Part shown: piece after piece, positions 41,950 to 51,865 of the stretch
Numbering within the stretch: the stretch's first letter is position 1
Layout of the letters: each line of letters starts with the position of its first letter
NCBI RefSeq assembly: GCF_027531905.1
Contig: NZ_JAPZSU010000003.1
Coordinates: 22,195 to 86,194, forward strand
Origin: Flavobacterium sp.
GTDB taxonomy: Bacteria; Bacteroidota; Bacteroidia; Flavobacteriales; Flavobacteriaceae
Reading direction: 5' to 3'
Length of the DNA stretch: 64,000 nt
Translations under genes and position numbers: made by a program
The notes under the pieces: model-generated
Database searches by the model: none
What the model saw: only the letters and a program-made list of their open reading frames with translations
Told to the model about the DNA's origin: nothing

Positions 41950-43221
41950 TTATTTCAAGGCTTTCACCATAACTTTATCTATCTTAACTCCATCCATATC
42001 AATGACTTCTAGCTCGAACTTTTGCCAAATCAATTTTTCTCCTTGTTTAGGAATATGCGACAACTCGGTCATGATTAATCCGCTAACGGTAGTTACTTCA
42101 TAATCATTAATTAGTTCATCTAACTCAAAAAAGGTTAAGAAATCGTGTAATGAATAATGTCCATCGACCAACCAAGAACCATCTTCTCTTTCTATTAGTT
42201 GAAAATCATCTTTGTAAAACTCGGCAGCATCACCTACCAAAGCTTCTAAAATATCATTTAACGTAATCACCCCCTGAAAATCACCATACTCATCAGATAC
42301 AAAAGCATAATGAATACCTGTTTTTTTGAAATTCTCTAAAGCAGTGTAAGCGGTAGTTTGTTCCATAATAAAAGGCGCTTCGGTCATAATATCCGCTAAA
42401 TTGAAATTATCATTTTCAAAATTAGAGAATATGTTTTTTAAATTAACCACCCCAACTATGTCGTCAAAATTCTCTCCATAAACTGGGTAAATGGAATGCA
42501 ATTCTTTCAACATTAACTGCCTTACTTGTTCTTTGTTGGCATTAAATGGCAAGAAAACTACAGACTTACGGTGCGTCATTAAAGAATTGACTTTTCGGTC
42601 ACCAATGTGGAAAACGCGCTCCACTATATCTTGTTCTATTTCTTGTACCTCTCCTCCTTCGGTACCTTCTTTGATAATGGCTTTGATTTCTTCCTCAGTT
42701 ACTTTGCCATCTGCTGTAGGTTTGATTTGCAAAAGGTCCAAAATAGCATCTGTAGATGAAGTAAGTAACCATATAAAAGGAGCCGTGATTATCGAAATAA
42801 ATTTCATTGGCATCGCTACAGTCTTTGCAATAGACTCTGGGTGGTTGAGACCAATTCGTTTGGGCAACAACTCCCCTAATACTAAAGAGAAAAAAGTAAG
42901 AACGACTACCACAATCCCTACTGCAATGGAGTGGGCATAGGGTTGAAAAACTTGATAGCTTTGTATAAAAAGCTCTACATCTTTGGTGATTTTATCTCCA
43001 GAATAAATACCTGTCAAAATACCAATTAAGGTAATTCCTATTTGTACGGTTGACAAAAACTTATTAGGAGAGTTGGCTAAATCTAATGCAGTTTTTGCAC
43101 TTTTATTTCCTTTTTTTGCTGCTGTTTCTAATCTATTTTTCCTTGCTGAAATCAATGCGATTTCTGACATAGAGAAAACGCCATTTAAGAGTATTAGAAA
43201 AAAGATAATCAGTATTTCCAA
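41950..43221 (-). CDS. CNNM/HlyC-CorC family transporter (hemolysin-like, CBS domains)
   Basis: CNNM transmembrane domain + CBS pair + CorC_HlyC domain. Confidence 0.9.
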   Translation of the reverse strand: MEILIIFFLILLNGVFSMSEIALISARKNRLETAAKKGNKSAKTALDLANSPNKFLSTVQIGITLIGILTGIYSGDKITKDVELFIQSYQVFQPYAHSIAVGIVVVVLTFFSLVLGELLPKRIGLNHPESIAKTVAMPMKFISIITAPFIWLLTSSTDAILDLLQIKPTADGKVTEEEIKAIIKEGTEGGEVQEIEQDIVERVFHIGDRKVNSLMTHRKSVVFLPFNANKEQVRQLMLKELHSIYPVYGENFDDIVGVVNLKNIFSNFENDNFNLADIMTEAPFIMEQTTAYTALENFKKTGIHYAFVSDEYGDFQGVITLNDILEALVGDAAEFYKDDFQLIEREDGSWLVDGHYSLHDFLTFFELDELINDYEVTTVSGLIMTELSHIPKQGEKLIWQKFELEVIDMDGVKIDKVMVKALK

Positions 43222-43249
43222 TTTTATGTTTGTTAGTTAAACTTCTTTT

Positions 43250-43393
43250 TAGCCCAGATGGAAGAGAAAAGCCCGGACTCTTGTGGTTTAGTTTTTGTTA
43301 GTAGCGCTAAGCGACTAAAAGAAGCTTGGGCGATACTTTACAAAAACAAACCACAAGAGGAGGACTTGTAACGTACAGCTGGAAATGCTCCTA
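43250..43393 (+). ncRNA. Structured intergenic element, copy B
   Basis: TTAGCCCAGATGGAAGAGAAAAGCCCGGAC...GAGGACTTGTAACGTACAGCTGGAAATGCTCCTA with long internal stem CTCTTGTGGTTTAGTTTTTGT / ACAAAAACAAACCACAAGAG. Confidence 0.55.
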
Positions 43394-43963
43394 CAAATTA
43401 TCGATAACTTGTGTAAGTCTTTCGGTAATTTCTTGAATACTTCCTATACCATCTACAGCGTGAAATTTGTTTTGCGCCTTGTAATAATCCATCAAAGGAG
43501 CAGTTTTTTCATTGTATTCTTGGTAACGGTTTCTGATTTTTTCTTCGTCTTGGTCGTCTACTCTACCGCTCGTTTTTCCTCTTTCAAGCAAACGTGCCAC
43601 TAGTACTTCGTCATCAGCTTCTAGTGCAACAGTAGCGGTTACTTGGCTACCGATAGTTGGCAAAAAGGCATCTAATGCTTCGGCTTGAGAAATAGTTCTT
43701 GGGTAGCCATCGAACAAAATTCCTTTAGCATCCAAATGTTTGTTTACCTCGTCAATCAACATTTTGGTGGTTAATTCATCTGGCACTAAATCTCCTGCGT
43801 CCATAAAAACACGAGCTTGTTTTCCTAGCTCGGTATCATTTTTTAAATTGTATCGAAATACATCTCCTGTTGAAATGTGAACTAATTGGTATTTTTCTTT
43901 TAGGAATTCTGCTTGAGTTCCTTTTCCTGCACCTGGTTTCCCAAATAAAACAATGTTAATCAT
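43391..43963 (-). CDS. adk: Adenylate kinase
   Basis: MINIVLFGKPGAGKGTQAEFL...LFDGYPRTISQAEAL. Confidence 0.97.
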   Translation of the reverse strand: MINIVLFGKPGAGKGTQAEFLKEKYQLVHISTGDVFRYNLKNDTELGKQARVFMDAGDLVPDELTTKMLIDEVNKHLDAKGILFDGYPRTISQAEALDAFLPTIGSQVTATVALEADDEVLVARLLERGKTSGRVDDQDEEKIRNRYQEYNEKTAPLMDYYKAQNKFHAVDGIGSIQEITERLTQVIDNL

Positions 43964-44032
43964 TTTTGTAATTTTAAAAGTGGCAACCTTATGGTTAAAG
44001 ATTACCTTTAAATTAGTTATAGTTACTTTTAG

Positions 44033-44563
44033 TTATTCGCTTAGCTGATATACTTCGGGTAAATTTCTTCCCAATCCATCATAATCTAGGCCATAGCCAA
44101 CGATGAATTTGTTAGGAATTCGGATGCCTACATAATCAATTTTACTATCTTGCTTGTAGGCTTCTGGCTTAAAGAAAAGCGTAGCAATTTTGAAATGCTT
44201 TACATTTTGACTTTTGAACAATTCTTTTAGCTCTACCAAAGTATTTCCGGTATCTACGATATCTTCGATAATCACAACCGATCTTCCTGTAAGATCTTGA
44301 TTCAAACCTATTAATTGTTTTACATTCTCTGTAGAAGAAGTTCCTTCATAAGAAGCCATCTTAATAAAGGTGATTTCACAAGGTTTTTTGTATTTTTTCA
44401 TCAAATCTGAAACCACCATAAATGACCCATTCAAAACTCCAACAAAAACAGGAGTTTCATCGGCAAAATCATCTTGAATTTGAGCGGCTAATTTGGTAAT
44501 AGCAAAATCAATTTCGTTAGCAGAAATAAACGGAACAAATTGTTTATCGTGAAGTTGTATCAT
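44033..44563 (-). CDS. hpt: Hypoxanthine phosphoribosyltransferase
   Basis: VVIIEDIVDTGNTL PRPP motif; FIVGYGLDYDGLGRNLPEVY. Confidence 0.95.
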   Translation of the reverse strand: MIQLHDKQFVPFISANEIDFAITKLAAQIQDDFADETPVFVGVLNGSFMVVSDLMKKYKKPCEITFIKMASYEGTSSTENVKQLIGLNQDLTGRSVVIIEDIVDTGNTLVELKELFKSQNVKHFKIATLFFKPEAYKQDSKIDYVGIRIPNKFIVGYGLDYDGLGRNLPEVYQLSE

Positions 44564-44662
44564 TATTTTTTAGGTTTAAAATAATGCACAAAGATACAGA
44601 ATTCGTATTTGACAATTCACAATTGATTTTAAATTTGTATTTTTAAATTAAAACCATCCAAA

Positions 44663-45208
44663 ATGAGCACTGAACTGTTGTCCCATCTAGATCATGTAAG
44701 TGGCTATCGAGACAAAAGAGTGTTGGCGGCACAATTTGTTTTGAATCATCCCGCTCATTTTGAGGAATTGCTACACCTTTGCTTTGCCACAGAAAATGAA
44801 AAGTCATACAAAGCCTCTTGGGTTTTGGAACAAGTGGCTTATAGTCAACTAGAATGGTGGCAACCGCATTTGGATTTCTTTTGTTCGCATTTAAACCAAC
44901 TCAACAATGAAAGTGCTATCCGTCCAGTTGCCAAAGTATTGCAGTTATTGGTTGAAAATCATTTCAAAAAGAAGACCATACAACTCACCCCAAAACATCT
45001 TGAACTAATAACGGAATGCTGCTTTGATTGGTTAATTTCTGATACTAAAGTAGCAGCCAAATGCTACAGTATTCGCACGTTATTTGTGTTAGGAAAATCG
45101 AATGATTGGATTTATCCTGAGTTACAAATCATAATCGAAAAAGACTATCCCGCTCAATCCGCAGCCTACAAAGCCGTTTCGAGGGAGATTTTAAAGAAAA
45201 TAAAGTAG
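44663..45208 (+). CDS. Conserved hypothetical protein
   Basis: 181 aa; upstream TTG-N18-TAAATTTG promoter (44609-44637); helical repeat-like composition. Confidence 0.65.
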   Translation: MSTELLSHLDHVSGYRDKRVLAAQFVLNHPAHFEELLHLCFATENEKSYKASWVLEQVAYSQLEWWQPHLDFFCSHLNQLNNESAIRPVAKVLQLLVENHFKKKTIQLTPKHLELITECCFDWLISDTKVAAKCYSIRTLFVLGKSNDWIYPELQIIIEKDYPAQSAAYKAVSREILKKIK

Positions 45209-45250
45209 TGTTTTTCTATTTTCAAAAATAAACGAAATAAAAATTATCCG

Positions 45251-45258
45251 TACATTTG
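45251..45258 (+). promoter_or_regulatory. -7 box (TACATTTG) of the PIN toxin-antitoxin operon, with palindrome ATACGTAT next to the start codon
   Basis: TAnnTTTG match 16 nt before ATG 45275; CCATACGTATATG. Confidence 0.5.
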
Positions 45259-45274
45259 CAAAAACCATACGTAT

Positions 45275-45538
45275 ATGAACACCAAGCTCACATTATCGTT
45301 AGAAAAAGATGTCATAGAAAAAGCTAAAATCTATGCTAAAGGGACTGGTAGAAGTCTATCGGAAATGGTAGAAAACTACTTTAAAAGTTTGGTTTCTACC
45401 CCGAATAATTCCCAAGAAAACAAAGACGACGAGATAGACCCAAGTTTAAAGAAATTAGTGGGCATTATTGAATTACCTTCAGATTTTGATGTAAAGAAAG
45501 CTAGAGACGAGCATTACAAAGAGAAATACGGTATATGA
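45275..45538 (+). CDS. DUF6364-type antitoxin
   Basis: MNTKLTLSLEKDVIEKAKIYAKGTGRSLSEMVENYFKSL; overlaps next gene by ATGA. Confidence 0.85.
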   Translation: MNTKLTLSLEKDVIEKAKIYAKGTGRSLSEMVENYFKSLVSTPNNSQENKDDEIDPSLKKLVGIIELPSDFDVKKARDEHYKEKYGI

Positions 45539-45948
45539 GAAATATTTTTATCGACATCAATATATTAGTTGATATTTTTGCTAATAGAGAACCATTTGTT
45601 CATAAATCGTTATCAATCTATAATCTGGCTATTAAAAGAAAAATAAAATTATATTCCTCTTCAAATACCATAACAACATTACATTATATCTTAAAAAAAT
45701 CAATTTCTGAGGAAAAAACAAGATTGGCATTAGAGCACGTTATTGAACACGTATTGATTATTCCGGTGGATATCAATATCATCAAAAAAAGCTTAAAATC
45801 AAATCACAAAGATTTCGAAGACGCCATTCAAATCACTTCAGCGCAATCTATTAACACCATAGAATGCATTGTAACAAGAGATTTAAAAGACTATAAAAAT
45901 GCAGAAATTAATGTGCTTTCTCCTGATGAATTTTTAAACACACTATAA
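45535..45948 (+). CDS. PIN-domain toxin (VapC-like RNase)
   Basis: IFIDINILVDIFANREPF N-terminal acidic motif; DFEDAIQ central acidic motif; IVTRDLKDY C-terminal. Confidence 0.88.
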   Translation: MRNIFIDINILVDIFANREPFVHKSLSIYNLAIKRKIKLYSSSNTITTLHYILKKSISEEKTRLALEHVIEHVLIIPVDINIIKKSLKSNHKDFEDAIQITSAQSINTIECIVTRDLKDYKNAEINVLSPDEFLNTL

Positions 45949-45953
45949 AACAA

Positions 45954-47114
45954 ATGAATTATTTTTCTTCTGATTTTAAACTAGGCATATTAGGTGGCGG
46001 ACAATTAGGCAAAATGCTGTTGTTTGACACTCGAAAATTCGATATACAAACCTATGTACTAGACCCTAGCGACGAAGCGCCTTGCAAAATCGCTTGTAAC
46101 CAATTCTTCAAAGGCGATTTGATGGATTTTGATACCGTTTACAACTTTGGAAAACAAGTCGATGTGCTGACTTTCGAAATCGAATTGGTAAATCTAGAAG
46201 CCTTAGAAAAACTAGAAAATGAAGGCAAAAAAGTTTATCCATCTCCAAAAACCTTGCGTTTGATTCAAAATAAAGGGATACAAAAGGAATTTTATTTAAA
46301 ACATACTATACCAACTGCTCCTTTCCAAAAGTTTTACAATCTTGAAAATCTAAAATCTGAAGTCGTTAATCAACAATCTACAATCAAAATGCCTTTTGTC
46401 TGGAAATGTACTGAATTTGGTTACGACGGAAACGGCGTAAAAGTAGTTCGAAAAGCTTCGGATTTGGATTTGTTACCCAATGTAGAATGCATTGCCGAAA
46501 CGATGATTCCATTCAAAAACGAATTGGCCGTTATTGTTTGCCGCAATCCATCAGGCGAAATCAAAACCTATCCTGTGGTCGAAATGGAATTTCATCCCGA
46601 AGCCAATCAGGTAGAATACGTAATCTGTCCTGCAAGAATCGATGAAAAAGTAGCCGAAAAAGCCAGAGCGATTGCACTAAATGTTTCGCAACAATTCAAC
46701 CACGTAGGTCTTTTGGCAGTTGAAATGTTTCAAACTGAAGACGACGAAATCCTAGTAAATGAAGTGGCTCCTCGTCCGCACAATTCAGGTCATTACAGCA
46801 TTGAGGCGAGTTATACTTCGCAATTCGAAAATCATCTGCGTGCCATTTTGGATTTACCTTTAGGCAATACCGATAGCAAAGTGGCTGGAATTATGGTCAA
46901 TTTAGTAGGTGCCGAAGGGCATTCAGGAGATGTAGTTTACGAAAACATCGAAACTATTTTAGGTTGGAATGGCGTAACCCCACATATTTATGGCAAAAAG
47001 CAAACGCGTCCTTTTAGAAAAATGGGACACGTGACCATTGCGAATGAAAATATGGCCGAAGCAAGAAGAATTGCTGAGGAAGTAAAGAATACGATTAAAG
47101 TCATTAGTGCTTAG
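45954..47114 (+). CDS. purK: 5-(carboxyamino)imidazole ribonucleotide synthase
   Basis: KLGILGGGQLGKMLLFD...ATP-grasp; EVAPRPHNSGHYSIEA. Confidence 0.96.
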   Translation: MNYFSSDFKLGILGGGQLGKMLLFDTRKFDIQTYVLDPSDEAPCKIACNQFFKGDLMDFDTVYNFGKQVDVLTFEIELVNLEALEKLENEGKKVYPSPKTLRLIQNKGIQKEFYLKHTIPTAPFQKFYNLENLKSEVVNQQSTIKMPFVWKCTEFGYDGNGVKVVRKASDLDLLPNVECIAETMIPFKNELAVIVCRNPSGEIKTYPVVEMEFHPEANQVEYVICPARIDEKVAEKARAIALNVSQQFNHVGLLAVEMFQTEDDEILVNEVAPRPHNSGHYSIEASYTSQFENHLRAILDLPLGNTDSKVAGIMVNLVGAEGHSGDVVYENIETILGWNGVTPHIYGKKQTRPFRKMGHVTIANENMAEARRIAEEVKNTIKVISA

Positions 47115-47143
47115 TAAATAGTTCCTACTGATTAGTCCTTAGT
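47102..47143. repeat. Degenerate 7-bp array overlapping the purK stop codon
   Basis: CATTAGT GCTTAGT AAATAGT TCCTACT GATTAGT CCTTAGT. Confidence 0.75.
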
Positions 47144-47174
47144 TTCGTTGCCCATTTACCTAATAATTTTTAAT

Positions 47175-47182
47175 TAGCTTTG
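47175..47182 (+). promoter_or_regulatory. -7 box (TAGCTTTG) upstream of the ATPase gene
   Basis: TAnnTTTG match 14 nt before ATG 47197. Confidence 0.45.
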
Positions 47183-47196
47183 TAAAAATTGAATTT

Positions 47197-48456
47197 ATGA
47201 AAATTTCAAAATTACATATCGATCAGTTTAGACATCTGGAAAATCTGGATTTTGATTTTACGTATCAAAGTGGTGATCGTAAAGGTCAACCTTTGGATAA
47301 AATTTGTTTTATTGGACAGAGTGCAACCGGGAAAACTAGTTTGTTGGAATTGATCAATAAAGACATAAATGGTTTCTTGAATACTGAAATTGATCAAGAT
47401 GGGAATATATGGGTAAAATTTAATAATTTTAATAGTAACTTAAAAATACATAATAGAGATGACATCTTTGAATATATCCATGGAGTCTATCTAAAAAACA
47501 AAGTTCCTTATGACAAAACACAAAGATCTGCTTCTTGGTTAGGATGTTTATTTGAAGAAACAGAAAGTATTTTTTACTTTACATCTGAATTGTTATCTTT
47601 CAAAAACATCAAAATATTCGAAGAAGACTCCATCTTCTTGATTGAGAAATACAAATCAATCGCAAATCGTAACGAACAAGCCATTTACAAACAAACTTTT
47701 AATGAAGATATAGATGAACAGATTTGGATAAGGTTATTAGATAACAATCTAAAATATTTACAAAATTTTTTACAATTCGCAACAGAATTAATTAATAGTG
47801 GAAGTGTCCTAGATAGTTCATCACAAAAAAAAGTTGACGATTGGAAATTAATAAACAGTAATCCATTAATTGATTTTTCTGAGAAATTCAATCTTATTCT
47901 AAGTAAAATTCAACTTGAAGTCGATTTGATTAATACTAAAAATATCATTCCATTAAAGCATAAAATTACAGGAGAAAACATCCCTATAAAGAACATCAGT
48001 ACAGGAACAAAACACCTTTTATTAACTGCTTTACCTCTATACAAACTCAAAACTAAAGAATCAATCATTCTAATTGATGAACCAGAGCGTTCTTTATATC
48101 CAGATATGCAAATGGATTTAATGGATTATTATAAAAATCTTGCACCGGAAGCACAATTTATCGTAGCCACACACTCTCCATTTATTGCTGCCTCTTTTGA
48201 ACCAGACGAACGTTTTATTCTTTATTTTAATGAAGAAGGAAAAGTAGCGGTTCGCAGAGGAACATCGCCAATTGGAGATGACCCGAATGATATGCTTTAT
48301 AATGATTTTGGAATTGATTATATAAACAAATATGGCAAAAAAGTGTATAATGAGTATCTTGAAAAAAGAAGACAATTGCTGTTTGAAAAAAACGAAGAAG
48401 TAAAACAAAAACTTCAAAACGAAATTGAATCTATTGGAGATAAATATAATTTTTAA
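47197..48456 (+). CDS. AAA family (OLD/ABC-like) ATPase, PtuA-like candidate
   Basis: MKISKLHIDQFRHLENLDFDF; Walker A GQSATGKTS; signature-like NISTGTKHLLLTALPLY; Walker B SIILIDEPERSLYP; ATHSPFIAASF. Confidence 0.8.
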   Translation: MKISKLHIDQFRHLENLDFDFTYQSGDRKGQPLDKICFIGQSATGKTSLLELINKDINGFLNTEIDQDGNIWVKFNNFNSNLKIHNRDDIFEYIHGVYLKNKVPYDKTQRSASWLGCLFEETESIFYFTSELLSFKNIKIFEEDSIFLIEKYKSIANRNEQAIYKQTFNEDIDEQIWIRLLDNNLKYLQNFLQFATELINSGSVLDSSSQKKVDDWKLINSNPLIDFSEKFNLILSKIQLEVDLINTKNIIPLKHKITGENIPIKNISTGTKHLLLTALPLYKLKTKESIILIDEPERSLYPDMQMDLMDYYKNLAPEAQFIVATHSPFIAASFEPDERFILYFNEEGKVAVRRGTSPIGDDPNDMLYNDFGIDYINKYGKKVYNEYLEKRRQLLFEKNEEVKQKLQNEIESIGDKYNF

Positions 48457-48459
48457 TCA

Positions 48460-49050
48460 ATGAAAAGAGTATTAAAATCTCCAACTTCTTTAATTATTTC
48501 CAACAATTTAACTTATAAATCTAACGGAAATAATACCAAACTAGGCATACTTCTTTTAAAAGAACAAAAGGGATTTTGCGCTTATACTGAACATTACATA
48601 GGATTTGACGACGCAAATGACATTGAACATTTCAATCCAAACTTAAAAGACCAGCCGAACGACAATTATTATAATTGGTATAAAGTCAAGCATCTTCCTA
48701 ATCAAAGAAAAACGAACAATTGGATTGAACCAATTTTATTGCCATATATTGAAAATTTTGAAGATAGAGTTATTTATAATGAAGGTGAATACTTTGCTAA
48801 ACTAAATGATGATGAAGCAAATAATCTTATTATCCTATTAGACTTAAATAATCAAAAAAGAGTTGAAGACAGAAAAAACTACATAAAAAGAAGAAGAGAA
48901 TCAATAAATGATAGAAAGCTTCAAACTGATTTAGAAATAAAAAAATATTTCCAAGACAAAATCGATAATGAAATTAATTCGATCTCTTATTTGAGAGCCA
49001 TTCAAGAAGAATTCAATATTGACATTTGGAATATGATTCCAGAACTATAA
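48460..49050 (+). CDS. HNH-like endonuclease, PtuB-like candidate
   Basis: KGFCAYTEHYIGFDDANDIEHFNPNLKDQPNDNYYNWYKVKH resembles the CAYCE...IEHFRPK...NW(Y) pattern of PtuB-type HNH proteins; 3 nt after the ATPase stop. Confidence 0.65.
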   Translation: MKRVLKSPTSLIISNNLTYKSNGNNTKLGILLLKEQKGFCAYTEHYIGFDDANDIEHFNPNLKDQPNDNYYNWYKVKHLPNQRKTNNWIEPILLPYIENFEDRVIYNEGEYFAKLNDDEANNLIILLDLNNQKRVEDRKNYIKRRRESINDRKLQTDLEIKKYFQDKIDNEINSISYLRAIQEEFNIDIWNMIPEL

Positions 49051-49090
49051 CAAATAACAACTCAAACCCTACTCACCCCTAGTAGGAATT

Positions 49091-49113
49091 CCCCCTTTGG
49101 GGGTTAGGGGGCT
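49091..49113 (+). repeat. G-rich palindromic interspersed repeat, copy 3 (ends 3 nt before the purE ATG)
   Basis: CCCCCTTTGGGGGTTAGGGGGCT. Confidence 0.85.
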
Positions 49114-49116
49114 GAT

Positions 49117-49617
49117 ATGAAAGTAGCCATCATAATGGGAAGCATTTCGGACATGCCGGTAATGCAAGACGCCATCGATATCCTAAACGGATTTGATATA
49201 GCAGTAGAAGTCGATATTGTTTCGGCACACAGAACACCAGAAAAATTATTTGATTTTAGCCAAAATGCTCACAAACGTGGTGTTTCGGTGATTATTGCAG
49301 GAGCGGGAGGCGCCGCGCATTTACCAGGAATGGTGGCTTCTATGTCGCCACTTCCAGTAATTGGTGTTCCTGTAAAATCAAGCAATTCTATTGATGGTTG
49401 GGATTCGGTATTGTCGATTTTACAAATGCCAGGTGGTGTACCTGTAGCAACTGTGGCCTTAAACGGTGCTAAAAACGCTGGAATCTTGGCTGCTCAAATC
49501 ATCGGTAGTGCTGATAAATGCGTTTTAGATAAAATTATCCTTTATAAAGAAGGATTGAAAGACGCTGTAAACAAAGCAGCTGAAGGATTAGCCCCCCAAC
49601 CCCCGAAGGGGGAGTAA
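49117..49617 (+). CDS. purE: 5-(carboxyamino)imidazole ribonucleotide mutase
   Basis: MKVAIIMGSISDMPVMQDAIDIL...VSAHRTPEKL...GAGGAAHLPGM. Confidence 0.97.
   Translation: MKVAIIMGSISDMPVMQDAIDILNGFDIAVEVDIVSAHRTPEKLFDFSQNAHKRGVSVIIAGAGGAAHLPGMVASMSPLPVIGVPVKSSNSIDGWDSVLSILQMPGGVPVATVALNGAKNAGILAAQIIGSADKCVLDKIILYKEGLKDAVNKAAEGLAPQPPKGE
49590..49613 (-). repeat. G-rich palindromic interspersed repeat, copy 4 (encodes the purE C-terminus)
   Basis: Minus strand CTCCCCCTTCGGGGGTTGGGGGGCT; encodes LAPQPPKGE. Confidence 0.85.
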
Positions 49618-49659
49618 AATCCGAAAACAAAAAAAATTATTAACTCAATACCCTACAAT

Positions 49660-49683
49660 GCCCCCTTTGGGGGATAGGGGGCT
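49660..49683 (+). repeat. G-rich palindromic interspersed repeat, copy 5 (ends 5 nt before the next ATG)
   Basis: GCCCCCTTTGGGGGATAGGGGGCT. Confidence 0.85.
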
Positions 49684-49688
49684 TATCT

Positions 49689-51722
<2,034 letters not shown>

Positions 51723-51780
51723 CCCAAAAAAGGGGAACGAAAGTTCTGTCGATTTACAAAAAAACTTAATTCAATTATAG

Positions 51781-51809
51781 AACCGAAGCAATAATGCTTC
51801 AGTTTTTTT
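51781..51809 (+). terminator. Intrinsic terminator
   Basis: AACCGAAGCAATAATGCTTCAGTTTTTTT. Confidence 0.75.
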
Positions 51810-51865
51810 GTAATTATCTTTTTCAAGAAACATTCTTTCAATACATTTGAAAAAAATAGTATTAA

